Notes under the pieces: generated by a model
Databases searched by the model: none
Seen by the model: the letters and a program-made list of their open reading frames with translations, nothing else
What the model was told of the DNA's origin: nothing
Source of the DNA: an uncultured Oscillospiraceae bacterium
Lineage (GTDB): Bacteria; Bacillota; Clostridia; Oscillospirales; Oscillospiraceae
Assembly (NCBI GenBank): GCA_904398675.1
Contig: CAJFPI010000025.1
Span: 1-8,744 of the forward strand
DNA length: 8,744 bases
Reading direction: 5' to 3'
Position numbers and translations under genes: made by a program
Shown here: positions 1 through 7,223 of the stretch, in pieces
Position numbering within the stretch: position 1 is the first letter of the stretch
Layout: every line of letters starts with the position of its first letter

Positions 1-731
1 CCGGCGCCCTGCTGGTGCGGGATCTGTGGCGCTCCAGCCGGGAGCAGGCAGCCTACCGGGAGCTGGCACAGCAGGTCCGCGAGGGGGCCGCCTCCACCGG
101 CACATCGTCCGAAGAGACGGATCCTGCGGAGCTGCCGGCATCCAGCGGGCGCCTGGAGCAGTACCAGCTGCTCCACGAGCAGAATGCGGACATGGCGGGC
201 TGGCTGTATGTGGAGGATACCCTGCTGGATTATCCTGTCATGTACACGCCGGAGGAGCCGGAATACTACCTGCGCCGCGGCTTTGAAGGCAGCTATGCCG
301 CCAGCGGCAGCCTCTTCATCGCCGAGGGGTGCGCGCCGGATTCCTCCCATGTGATCATCTACGGCCACAACATGAAAAACAGCTCCATGTTCGGCGATTT
401 GGACCGGTACGCGGAGGAGAGCTACGGCAGGGCGCACGCCCGGATACACTTTGACACATTGGCTGAGGAGGGAACCTACGAGCTGCTGGCCGCTTTCTAC
501 AGCCGGGTCTATACAGACCAGGATCAGGATGTTTTCCGCTATTACCAGTATACAGACCTGTCCGATCCTGCTGTTTTTACCGAATATGTCCGCCAGGTCC
601 AGGCTGCCTCCCTCTACGACACCGGCGTGACGGCGCAGTATGGCGATAAGCTGCTGACCCTTTCCACCTGCAGCTACCACACAGAGGAGGGGCGCTTTGT
701 GGTGGTGGCGCGGCAGGCGGCGAGCACCTGA
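1..731 (+). CDS. srtB: Class B sortase, 5'-truncated by the window edge
   Basis: Class B sortases are membrane-anchored cysteine transpeptidases that cut a C-terminal sorting signal on exported proteins and join the product to a cell-wall amino group. Counting from the GTG codon at 15, the catalytic triad is visible: His118 in YGHN, Cys219 in TLSTC, and Arg227 in GRFVVVAR, all in the usual order and context. The stretch GHNMKNSSMFGDLDRY is typical of class B. The frame stays open to the left edge, and the codons before the GTG read Gly-Ala-Leu-Leu, which looks like the end of the N-terminal membrane anchor. The GTG is therefore probably internal and the true start lies outside the window. A charged, low-complexity stretch (about residues 20-45) links the anchor to the catalytic domain. 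The stop is TGA at 729-731. The substrate and its sorting motif cannot be read here; no LPXTG- or NPQTN-type protein is in the window. The function call is firm, the native substrate unknown. Confidence 0.93.
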   Translation, partial: GALLVRDLWRSSREQAAYRELAQQVREGAASTGTSSEETDPAELPASSGRLEQYQLLHEQNADMAGWLYVEDTLLDYPVMYTPEEPEYYLRRGFEGSYAASGSLFIAEGCAPDSSHVIIYGHNMKNSSMFGDLDRYAEESYGRAHARIHFDTLAEEGTYELLAAFYSRVYTDQDQDVFRYYQYTDLSDPAVFTEYVRQVQAASLYDTGVTAQYGDKLLTLSTCSYHTEEGRFVVVARQAAST

Positions 732-759
732 TCGTTTCAGCGCATCACTATCGGCAATC

Positions 760-791
760 CCTGCGGCCGCAGGCGGAATTTTACTGTTTTT
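760..791 (+). terminator. Possible weak terminator after the sortase gene
   Basis: A perfect 14-base palindrome (760-773, CCTGCGGCCGCAGG) can fold as a 5-bp stem with a GGCC loop. It is followed, after a short spacer, by an interrupted T-rich run (TTTTACTGTTTTT, 779-791). This could end sortase transcription before the next gene, whose ribosome binding site begins only a few bases later. The stem is short and the T-run is interrupted and offset, so read-through into the recombinase-like gene is just as plausible. Confidence 0.3.
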
Positions 792-811
792 GACAGAGAG
801 GAGGCACCTTT

Positions 812-1627
812 GTGGAAAATATGCAGGCAGGCGTCTGTTTAACGCAGGCGGAGCTGGAGCGGTTTCTGTCCTTTCTGGCGGAGAAGGGCCGCTCCCCGGG
901 TACCATTGATTCCTACCGCCGCTGCCTCACTCTTCTGTCCCGCAGCCTGCCATCGGACAAGCTGATTGGTCCGGGTACCCTCACAAGCTGGCAGGAAACG
1001 CTGCGAAAGAGCGGCTACAGCACTGCCACGATCAATATGTGCCTCTCTGTGGCCAACAGCTTTCTCACTTTTCAGGGGCGGCGGGAGCTGCAGCAGATCC
1101 AGGCACGAGGTACAGTCAAGCGGGAGCATTCCCCGGGGCTGACCCGCGGAGAATATCTCCGTCTGCTGCAAGCCGCCAAGTCACAGGGAAAGGCAAGGAC
1201 GTATCTTCTGATTAAGCTCTTTGCCCTGACAGGGCTCCAGGTGCAGGAGGTGTGCAAGGTGACCGTGAAGGCTGTGTCTGCCGGCCAGATCGCCGCAGCG
1301 GCCAACGGGACAAACCAGGTGCTGCGGATCCCTCCCTGCCTGCAGGAGGAGCTGGCAGCCTTCGCACAGCACCAGGGAATTACAAGCGGCCCCCTTTTCT
1401 GCACCCGGAACGGGCACCCTCTGGGACGCACCAATGTGTCCGACTCTATCCGCTCTCTCTGCCAAAGCGCACGGGTCGCTCCGGAAAAGGGAAATCCGCG
1501 CTGTCTGCGAAGGCTCTATCTGGAAACGCAGAGATCCATACAGGACAGCCTCCAGCTGCTGGCAGAGCAGACCTATGACCACCTGCTGGAGCAGGAACAG
1601 CTCTCCATCGCCTGGGAAAACGACTGA
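812..1627 (+). CDS. Tyrosine recombinase/phage integrase-like protein lacking key catalytic residues
   Basis: The 271-residue product has the two-domain layout of tyrosine recombinases. Residues about 11-90 form an N-terminal SAM-like core-binding domain (LTQAELERFLSFLAEKGRSPGTIDSYRR is the usual opening). Residues about 109-271 resemble the catalytic domain. The catalytic residues are eroded: the TGLRxxE motif that carries the first Arg reads TGLQVQE (Gln143), and the HxLRH motif reads RCLRR at 230-234, keeping only Arg233. The C-terminal part from that motif to the end is short and has no recognisable LGH box. Tyr255 is the only nearby candidate nucleophile and is about 22 residues after Arg233, against roughly 33 in XerC/D-like enzymes. 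The GTG start at 812 is favoured by GAGAGGAGG at 795-803, eight bases upstream; an ATG three codons later is the alternative. Family membership is clear, but strand-transfer activity is doubtful. It may be a DNA-binding relic or a repurposed protein. No phage genes or att repeats flank it. Confidence 0.8.
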   Translation: MENMQAGVCLTQAELERFLSFLAEKGRSPGTIDSYRRCLTLLSRSLPSDKLIGPGTLTSWQETLRKSGYSTATINMCLSVANSFLTFQGRRELQQIQARGTVKREHSPGLTRGEYLRLLQAAKSQGKARTYLLIKLFALTGLQVQEVCKVTVKAVSAGQIAAAANGTNQVLRIPPCLQEELAAFAQHQGITSGPLFCTRNGHPLGRTNVSDSIRSLCQSARVAPEKGNPRCLRRLYLETQRSIQDSLQLLAEQTYDHLLEQEQLSIAWEND

Positions 1628-1669
1628 CGCCGCTCCCCTCCTCTCCAAACAAATCCGCAGACAGCTGCC

Positions 1670-1703
1670 GAGGCGGCGCATGGAATGATCCATGCGCCGC
1701 CTC
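1670..1703 (+). terminator. Perfect 15-bp hairpin between convergent genes, likely terminator
   Basis: The arms 1670-1684 (GAGGCGGCGCATGGA) and 1689-1703 (TCCATGCGCCGCCTC) pair perfectly around the four-base loop ATGA. GTTTGT follows on the plus strand, a short U-rich tail. The hairpin starts 43 bases after the stop of the recombinase-like gene and lies about 80 bases beyond the stop of the flavodoxin gene on the other strand, as expected for a terminator at a convergent junction. The T-run is clearer for plus-strand transcripts; in the minus direction there is no U-tract, though the stem could still block read-through. The rest of 1628-1780 holds nothing else I can support except a 6-bp inverted repeat at 1755-1774 without a T-run. 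Confidence 0.65.
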
Positions 1704-1780
1704 GTTTGTGCCGGTATGCTCATTGGCTCCCGCTGCCTCCCGGCCTCTCATCCGGTCCGCTCTCTTTGGCGGACACCGCC

Positions 1781-2230
1781 TCACAATGCGCCGGCTATCG
1801 AGCGGTAGAATGCCTGCGCCGCCTGGAGATCTTCTGCTGATGGGCGGCCCTTTCCGCTGCCGCCCACCAGCTTGAAGGGGCCAAAGGTGTTGTAGCCCCG
1901 GCAGCTGAACTCCCCCAGCACCCGCGCCCCCTTTTCTGACGCCGCCTGAACCGCATCTTTTACACCGCTCCCCTTCGCCAGGCCATAGGTGCAGGCAAAA
2001 AACACCCGTTTTCCAGCGGGGAGATTTCTCCGCAGGAAATCCACCAGAGAGGGGTGGACGGTAAAGCCATAGATGCCTGATGCAAAGCCGATGAGATCGT
2101 ATGGCTCCAGATTGACGGCCGCCGGGGCGGTAACATCGATCAGGTCCGCCTCTCCCGCCCGCGCCATGGCCTCCGCCACCTTTCGGGTATTCCCATGGTG
2201 CCGGGAATAGTAACAGATTGCCGCTTTCAT
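1781..2230 (-). CDS. Short-chain flavodoxin-family protein
   Basis: The 149-residue protein has the flavodoxin fold pattern: a first beta strand (KAAICYYS) followed by the FMN phosphate loop SRHHGNT at residues 9-15 and a helix (RKVAEAMARA). A second flavin-contacting loop lies around ASGIYGF (50-56) and a third around FACTYGLAKG (78-87). The length matches short-chain flavodoxins. Such proteins carry one FMN and move electrons between redox partners in the cytoplasm; the late GRGYNT/GPFK-like segment (residues 110-120, CRGYNTFGPFK) and the KGRP near the C-terminus are common in clostridial flavodoxin-family proteins of unassigned partner. The ATG at 2230-2228 overlaps the stop of the upstream DUF2200 gene as ATGA, and AGGAGAGG lies just before it inside that gene's end, so the two are probably translationally coupled. 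The stop is TGA at 1783-1781. The fold call is strong; the electron donor and acceptor are unknown. Confidence 0.88.
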   Translation of the reverse strand: MKAAICYYSRHHGNTRKVAEAMARAGEADLIDVTAPAAVNLEPYDLIGFASGIYGFTVHPSLVDFLRRNLPAGKRVFFACTYGLAKGSGVKDAVQAASEKGARVLGEFSCRGYNTFGPFKLVGGSGKGRPSAEDLQAAQAFYRSIAGAL

Positions 2231-2619
2231 TGCCTCTCCTTTCTGTTTCCGCCGTCATGCGGTTTCCGCTCCCGGTTCAGGATTTTATCCATGTCTCTCC
2301 CACGGCTCAGCTCATCCACCAGCTTGTCCAGGCAGCGGATCTGCCGCAGCAGAGGGTCCTCGACCTCCTCCACCCGCACGCCGCACACAACGCCGCTGAC
2401 CAAGCCGCTGCGCTCGTCGGCCAGCGGGGCCTCCCGGAAAAAGGCGCCGTAGTCCATATCACGCTCCAGCTGCCGCTGCAGCGCCGCCGTGTCATAGCCG
2501 GTAAGCCAGCAGATCACCTGGTCCACCTCCTGCTGGGTGCGGCCCTTCCGCCCGGCCTTCTGCACCAGGAGCGGATAGACCTTCTGCAGTTTCATGGAGA
2601 ACACCTTTTCCTTGTCCAT
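2227..2619 (-). CDS. DUF2200 family protein
   Basis: The 130-residue product matches what I know of the DUF2200 family almost end to end. The N-terminus has FSMKLQKVYPLLVQKAGRKG (residues 7-26), then the family's CWLTGYD block (37-43), and the block SGVVCGVRVEEVEDPL (75-90), followed by an RxLDKLVDELSRG helix. Family function is not established. It is small, soluble, without signal peptide or membrane segment, and has two Cys (37 and 79) within conserved blocks plus Cys96. Residues after about 115 (basic, polar) extend past the usual end and carry the ribosome binding site of the flavodoxin gene, with which it shares an ATGA overlap. The ATG at 2619 is preceded by GGGAGGAGAAGG, a strong Shine-Dalgarno sequence. 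It begins 61 bases after sbcC on the same strand, so it could be the third gene of that operon or have its own promoter. Confidence 0.88.
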   Translation of the reverse strand: MDKEKVFSMKLQKVYPLLVQKAGRKGRTQQEVDQVICWLTGYDTAALQRQLERDMDYGAFFREAPLADERSGLVSGVVCGVRVEEVEDPLLRQIRCLDKLVDELSRGRDMDKILNRERKPHDGGNRKERQ

Positions 2620-2667
2620 CCACCTTCTCCTCCCATCGTTCCAAGTACAAGGCAGAACATACTGTTT

Positions 2668-2673
2668 ATTATA
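2668..2673 (-). promoter_or_regulatory. Possible promoter -10 box for the DUF2200-flavodoxin pair
   Basis: Read on the minus strand, 2673-2668 is a perfect TATAAT (context CGGTATAATAAAC) lying just past the sbcC stop and about 50 bases before the DUF2200 ATG. This is the right place for an independent promoter in the 60-base gap. At 17 bases upstream the hexamer is TGGAGG, a poor -35, and there is no TG extended -10, so the promoter is only tentative. It could instead be AT-rich chance in the only AT-rich spot of the region. Confidence 0.35.
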
Positions 2674-2679
2674 CCGCTG

Positions 2680-5600
2680 TCAGGCCACGACCTCCACCCG
2701 GCTGCCGCCGGTGCGGTCCTTGGTCACCACGACCTGCTTGTCGATCCTCTCCTTCAGCTCCGATACATGGGAAATGATGCCCACCAGCCTGCTGCCCTCG
2801 GCAAGGTCCGACAGGGCGCGGATGGCCTGCTGAAGCGAGGTCTCGTCCAGGGATCCAAACCCCTCGTCCACAAACATCGTATCCAGCCGGATGCCGCCGG
2901 CAGCGGACTGGATCTCGTCGGAGAGGCCCAGAGCCAGGGAGAGGGATGCTTTGAATGACTCGCCGCCGGAGAGGGACTTCACGCTCCGCTCCGAACCGTT
3001 ATAGTGGTCCACAACATCCAGCTCCAGGCCGCTGCGGCTGCGGTTGTCACCCGCCGCGGCCCGGCGCTTGAGCTCGTACTGTCCGTCAGACATTACCATC
3101 AGCCGCCGGTTGGCCCGGCGCAGAATCCGGTCGAAGAAAGTCATCTGGATATAGGTCTCCAAATCCACCTTTTCCTTGCCGGAGAGGGCGCCGTTCACCG
3201 TGCTGGACAGCGTCTTCACCCATGTAAACTCCTCCTCCAGCCCGGAGAGCTCCCGCTCCTTTTCCAGGAGATGCGCAAGGGACGCCCGATTGGCGTCAAG
3301 CCGGACATGCACGGCCCGCTGCGCAGCCTGGAGCCCAGCTTTTCGGGTATTGATCTCTGCGGCGGCGGCGCGCTGGGCCGCTGCATCCACTGCGGCGCTG
3401 CCGGACAGCAGCTTTTCCATCGACTCGATTTTGGCATCCAGCTGGGTCAGCAGGGTCTTTTTCTCGTGTGCGGCCTGTTCCGCCGCCTGAAACGCCGCTG
3501 CAAGCCGCACCTTTTCCGCTGCAAGCTCCTGCTGCCGTTTCCGCGCCGTCTCCGCGTCGGGGAAACGCAGCTCTCCCAGCAGCACGGCAAGCTGCCGCGC
3601 GGTCTCCTCCCTGCGGACCTTTGCCGCATCTGCCGCCGTCCGCCCGTCGCTCACAGCCTGCTCCAGCGCCTGAAGGGACTGCTGCCGCTGCGGGATCTGT
3701 TTTTCCAGCTCCTCCTTCCGGGCAAGCTGCCGCTCCGCCGTCTCCAGAGCGCTCCCCAGTCGGGAGAGGACTCCTTCGACAGACTGTTTCCGCCCGGCCA
3801 GGCGTTCCGGCGCCTCCGAAATGCCGCAGGCCCCCAGCTGCTCCTGCAGGCGGCAGGCGAGCTGCTCCTCCTGCAGCCGGACCTGTCCGTCAAGTCCGCT
3901 CAGCGCCATCTCCGCTTGACGGAGCTCCTCCTCCAGCTCCGACCGCTCACGCGCCATCTGCTCTATTTTCTGTTCCTGCTGCGCGATTTTCCTGGCCATG
4001 GCCTCCCGCCCGGCAATCTGCGCCTCCAGCGCCAGCAGGGCGGTGTGGATCTCCTCCAGCTGTCCCCCAGCCTCTGCCAGGCAGGCGTCCAGCTGCTCCC
4101 CGGCGCTCTGGAGGGAGGGCTCCGCCACATAAGCCGCCATTCCCTGCAGCAGCTGCCCTTCCCGCTCTTCACATTTTGCCTTCCAGTCACCGGCCGCAAG
4201 GCTCTTTTCCCCCGCCAGGCGCCTTGCTGCATCGCTGGCAGCTCCCGCCTCCTTCAGCTCCCGCTCCGTGGGCGCGGCGTGGGACAGATGGGCGGGGGCG
4301 GGATGGTGGGTGGCGCCGCACACCGGGCAGGGCTGCCCATCCTGCAGGGTCCCTGCCAGGATCCCCGCCTGGGCCTCCAAAAATGCGCGGTTTTTCTGCT
4401 GATAGCCCCAATCCGCCTCATCCGCCCGGTTCTGGGCGGCCTGGTAGTCCGCCTGGGCGGTTTCAAGGGCCTCCCGGGACTCCCGGCAGCGGCCCAGCTG
4501 CGCCCTCAGCGCCTCCAAGGCCGCCTTCCGGTCCTGTGTCTGGCTCTGGCGGTGGAGCAGCTTTTCCCGCTCCGCCTCCAGCCCCTCCGCAGCATGGAAG
4601 GTCTCCTTCAGCGCCTGCAGCGCCGCTGTCTCACCGGCGAGCTGATCCTCCGCAGCCCGGCGCTGGCGGCGAAGGCTTTCACAGCTGTTCTGCCGGCGCT
4701 GCAGAAGGAGGCTCCCCTCCTGCCAACGAGCCATATCGCTCTCCAGCGACTGCAGGGCGGCAAGGCTGTTCTCTGCCGCCGCCTTTTCCCGCAGCAGTTT
4801 CTCTCTTTCCGCTCCGGCCTGGGACAAGGCCGACGCCTCTGCTTGGTCAGCCGCCAGCTGCTCTGTCAGGGTCAGCCGCTCCTGCTCCCGCCGCTGCTGC
4901 TGCACCGACATGCCGGCAATCTCCCCGTCCAGCGCGGACAATTTCTCCTGCTGCTCTGCCAATGTGCCATATCTGGGCAGCTCCGCTGCCAGGGCAGCGC
5001 TCTCCTGCTCCACCGCATCCCGCTGTGGCTGGCGTGCCTGCTCCTGCTCCAGCTTTTCCCTGGCCTCCATAGCCTGGGGCAGCTCCGCCTCCCGCTGCTG
5101 CCGGACCAGGACCAGCTCCTGCCGCGTCTTTTCCATCTCCTCCGCCTGGCCGAGCAGCGCGTTGATCCGGCTGAGTGCGCTGTCCAGCTCCTCCAGCTCC
5201 TCCTGGCGCTTTTCTGCCGCGGCTTGATCCTCCGCGATCAGATCTTCCACCAGCTCCACCGTCTCCGAGAAGGGCAGCTCGCCGTTCCAGGCTTTTTCCA
5301 GCAGGGGCCTGCGGGGATTCTCCGCCTCACAGGACACGCCGCCGATGTACTGCTGCAAGCTGGCACGGGCGGCGTCCACCTCCCGCTGCCGTTTCCCGGT
5401 CTCCGCCTTCAGCTGCTCCTGAAACACCATATAGTACCGGGTTTTGAAAATCTCCCGAAAAATCTCCTGACGGCTCTTGGTATCCGCCAGCAGCAGCTTT
5501 AAAAAGTCCCCCTGGGCGATCATGGCGATCTGGGCAAACTGCCCCCGGTCCAGGCCGATGATCCGGGTGATTTCCGCAGTGACCTCCCGGGCCCTGGTGA

Positions 5601-5973
5601 CGGACCGTCCGTCCGGCAGCTCCAGCGTGGCCTCCGCCTTCTGAATGGTCATGCCGCCGCCCTTCTTGGCCGGGCGCTCGTACTCCGGATTGCGGCGGAC
5701 TGTGTATATCTTGCCGTTATAGGCAAACACCAGCTCAACCTCTGTAGGGGTGTCCGCCCTGGCATATTTGGACCGGAACATGGACGGGTCGCGGTTTTCT
5801 CCGCTGGGCTCGCCATAGAGGGCATACGTGATGGCATCAAAAAGGGTGGTCTTCCCCGCGCCGGTATCCCCCGTGATGAGATACAGCCCCTGCTGTCCCA
5901 GCTTTGCAAGGTCCACCTCCACACGGCCGGCATAAGGTCCAAAGGCGGACATGGTCAATTTCAGCGGTCTCAT
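2680..5973 (-). CDS. sbcC: SbcC, ATPase subunit of the SbcCD exonuclease
   Basis: SbcC is the Rad50-like SMC-family ATPase that pairs with SbcD to open hairpins and trim protein-blocked or double-stranded DNA ends. The 1097-residue product shows all the expected parts in order. These are the N-terminal Walker A GDTGAGKT (residues 35-42); a long Gln/Glu/Ala/Leu-rich coiled coil; the zinc hook CPVC at 549-552, almost exactly mid-protein; the returning coiled coil; the ABC signature LSGGES (1001-1006); and the Walker B block with Asp1036-Glu1037 in FVDEGFGSLDE. The length is in the normal range, slightly long because of the coiled coils. The ATG at 5973-5971 overlaps the sbcD stop as ATGA, and GGGAGGGAGAGG precedes it inside sbcD, which indicates translational coupling and near-equal synthesis. 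The stop is TGA at 2682-2680. High GC and biased codons produce very long open frames on the opposite strand; these are shadows. Confidence 0.97.
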   Translation of the reverse strand: MRPLKLTMSAFGPYAGRVEVDLAKLGQQGLYLITGDTGAGKTTLFDAITYALYGEPSGENRDPSMFRSKYARADTPTEVELVFAYNGKIYTVRRNPEYERPAKKGGGMTIQKAEATLELPDGRSVTRAREVTAEITRIIGLDRGQFAQIAMIAQGDFLKLLLADTKSRQEIFREIFKTRYYMVFQEQLKAETGKRQREVDAARASLQQYIGGVSCEAENPRRPLLEKAWNGELPFSETVELVEDLIAEDQAAAEKRQEELEELDSALSRINALLGQAEEMEKTRQELVLVRQQREAELPQAMEAREKLEQEQARQPQRDAVEQESAALAAELPRYGTLAEQQEKLSALDGEIAGMSVQQQRREQERLTLTEQLAADQAEASALSQAGAEREKLLREKAAAENSLAALQSLESDMARWQEGSLLLQRRQNSCESLRRQRRAAEDQLAGETAALQALKETFHAAEGLEAEREKLLHRQSQTQDRKAALEALRAQLGRCRESREALETAQADYQAAQNRADEADWGYQQKNRAFLEAQAGILAGTLQDGQPCPVCGATHHPAPAHLSHAAPTERELKEAGAASDAARRLAGEKSLAAGDWKAKCEEREGQLLQGMAAYVAEPSLQSAGEQLDACLAEAGGQLEEIHTALLALEAQIAGREAMARKIAQQEQKIEQMARERSELEEELRQAEMALSGLDGQVRLQEEQLACRLQEQLGACGISEAPERLAGRKQSVEGVLSRLGSALETAERQLARKEELEKQIPQRQQSLQALEQAVSDGRTAADAAKVRREETARQLAVLLGELRFPDAETARKRQQELAAEKVRLAAAFQAAEQAAHEKKTLLTQLDAKIESMEKLLSGSAAVDAAAQRAAAAEINTRKAGLQAAQRAVHVRLDANRASLAHLLEKERELSGLEEEFTWVKTLSSTVNGALSGKEKVDLETYIQMTFFDRILRRANRRLMVMSDGQYELKRRAAAGDNRSRSGLELDVVDHYNGSERSVKSLSGGESFKASLSLALGLSDEIQSAAGGIRLDTMFVDEGFGSLDETSLQQAIRALSDLAEGSRLVGIISHVSELKERIDKQVVVTKDRTGGSRVEVVA

Positions 5974-7109
5974 GCCTCTCCCTCCCAGATACGCCCCATC
6001 AGGCTCCGTGCCAGCTGCCGCTGCGCCTCGCCCATAGGCTGTCCATTCTGTTTCTCATAAAATTCCTCCAAAAGCTCCAGCGGAGAGCGTCTCTCCGCAT
6101 CCCCGCCTTCCTCGATGGAAAATTCCGCCCGGGTGCGCCGGTTGTCATAATCCAGTTTCATCAGATTGGGATAGATGACCCGGAGCTTTGCCACCGCATC
6201 AGGGACGTCATCCTCATCCGTCAGGGTGATATGGACATAGTCCTGCCGGTAGCTTGTTCCCTCATAAAACCCCCGGTATGTCACCTCTGCATAAGTACCC
6301 CGCAGCTCCGTCAGATCCCGCAGCGGCGTAAGGGGCACTGTCCGGATGCCTACGCGGCCCTTCTCCTCCAGCTCCACCACAGTGACGGACTTCTGGTGTT
6401 TCGCCTCTGAAAAAGAATACTTCAGCGGCGTGCCGCAGTAGCGCACAGTCTCCCGGCCCACCGACTGGGGGCCGTGAATGTGGCCCAGTGCCACATAGTC
6501 AAAATCGCCGAATACCGACACATCCACATTATCCGTCCCGCCCACGGAGATCTCCTCCGAGTCGCACCGGGCGGCGCCGGTGACAAACTGGTGCGTCACC
6601 AGCACGTTGCGCTGGGCGGTATCCACCTCCATAGCACCGATGGCAGCAGCCATGGCGTCCGTATAGGAGGAAATCTCCGCCTCCGGGAAAAAACGGCGTA
6701 CATGGACCGGTTTCAAAAAGGGGAGCAGGTAGACATGCACCGGGCCGTAGCTGTCTGCCAGCGCAATGGGCTCCACCCGTCCGTCATAAACCGGCGCCAG
6801 GTGGATACCGCTGTGGGCCATCAGGCGCCCGCCAAAGGCGATCCGCTCCGGCGAATCGTGGTTCCCGCTGATAAGGAATACCTGGAGCTGCCGGTCTGCC
6901 AGCTCCACCAGGAAGTCATCCAGCAGCGCCACCGCCTCTGCAGGCGGCACCGTCTTATCATAAATGTCCCCGGCGATGAGCACCCCCTCCGGCTGCTCCT
7001 GATCAATGATCCGGAGGATTTCCCGCAGGATGTGCTGTTGATCCTCCAGCATGGAGAAATCGTTGACCCGCTTGCCAAGGTGCAGATCCGAGAGATGGAT
7101 CAGTTTCAT
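5970..7109 (-). CDS. sbcD: SbcD, Mre11-like nuclease subunit of SbcCD
   Basis: SbcD is the Mn-dependent calcineurin-fold nuclease that works with the SbcC ATPase on DNA ends and hairpins in the cytoplasm. The 379-residue product carries the full set of phosphoesterase motifs: DLHLG (Asp8, His10), GDIYD (Asp48), GNHDSPER (Asn83, His84), VTHQF (His173) and GHIHGPQ (His210, His212). These are the residues that bind the two metal ions and act in catalysis. The length is typical for Firmicutes SbcD, and the C-terminal part contains the capping and SbcC-binding regions. The ATG at 7109-7107 is supported by GGGAAAGGGGG seven bases upstream, and the chosen start gives the canonical MKLIHLSDLHLG opening with no room for an extension. 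The stop overlaps the sbcC start as ATGA. A promoter lies about 40 bases upstream. Confidence 0.97.
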   Translation of the reverse strand: MKLIHLSDLHLGKRVNDFSMLEDQQHILREILRIIDQEQPEGVLIAGDIYDKTVPPAEAVALLDDFLVELADRQLQVFLISGNHDSPERIAFGGRLMAHSGIHLAPVYDGRVEPIALADSYGPVHVYLLPFLKPVHVRRFFPEAEISSYTDAMAAAIGAMEVDTAQRNVLVTHQFVTGAARCDSEEISVGGTDNVDVSVFGDFDYVALGHIHGPQSVGRETVRYCGTPLKYSFSEAKHQKSVTVVELEEKGRVGIRTVPLTPLRDLTELRGTYAEVTYRGFYEGTSYRQDYVHITLTDEDDVPDAVAKLRVIYPNLMKLDYDNRRTRAEFSIEEGGDAERRSPLELLEEFYEKQNGQPMGEAQRQLARSLMGRIWEGEA

Positions 7110-7126
7110 GGAAAGGCCCCCTTTCC
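7110..7126 (-). promoter_or_regulatory. Small hairpin masking the sbcD ribosome binding site
   Basis: In the sbcD messenger, GGAAAGG (7126-7120) and CCTTTCC (7116-7110) pair perfectly around a GGG loop, and the second arm ends directly at the ATG. The Shine-Dalgarno sequence AAGGGGG lies in the first arm and loop. Folding would hide part of it, so this could dampen sbcD translation. The stem is only 7 bp and may simply reflect a purine-rich ribosome binding site next to a pyrimidine-rich spacer. Confidence 0.35.
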
Positions 7127-7150
7127 CGCTGATGCGGTTCTTGCCTCTCC

Positions 7151-7179
7151 ATTATACCGAAACCGGAGCGGCTTCGCAA
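7151..7179 (-). promoter_or_regulatory. sbcD: Predicted sigma-A promoter of the sbcDC operon
   Basis: On the minus strand a TTGCGA hexamer (7179-7174; four of six match the -35 consensus TTGACA) is followed after exactly 17 bases by a perfect TATAAT (7156-7151). Transcription would start near 7144, giving a leader of roughly 35 bases before the sbcD ATG. The spacing and the position between the upstream terminator and the gene make this a good vegetative promoter candidate. I see no clear operator or LexA/DinR-type palindrome over it. Confidence 0.65.
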
Positions 7180-7223
7180 TATGCCATTCCTGCTCTCATG
7201 GCCCGGCGCAGCTTTCACAGCAC

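Noticed and set aside
790..795. TTGACA hexamer upstream of the recombinase-like gene as a -35 box
   Set aside because: It overlaps the start of the ribosome binding site and a -10 box would fall inside the coding sequence, where no TATAAT-like hexamer is found at the right spacing.
812..1703. Prophage or integrative element with attachment sites around the recombinase-like gene
   Set aside because: No phage, conjugation or excisionase genes, no tRNA and no direct repeats flank the gene, and base composition does not change across it.
1755..1774. 6-bp inverted repeat GTCCGC/GCGGAC near the flavodoxin stop as a terminator
   Set aside because: The stem is short, the loop is 8 bases and no T-run follows on the minus strand; such repeats are expected by chance at this GC content.
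1446..2258. Minus-strand open frame of 270 codons overlapping the flavodoxin gene and the recombinase-like gene
   Set aside because: It is out of frame with the flavodoxin, which has clear FMN-loop motifs, and crosses the 15-bp terminator hairpin. Its translation is Gly/Arg-rich with no motif.
3004..5502. Very long plus-strand open frame (832 codons) opposite sbcC, plus a 534-codon frame at 3468-5072
   Set aside because: Both translations are Leu/Gln/Arg- or Pro/Ala-rich low-complexity strings without domain motifs. They mirror the GC-biased, repetitive coiled-coil codons of sbcC and have no convincing ribosome binding site.
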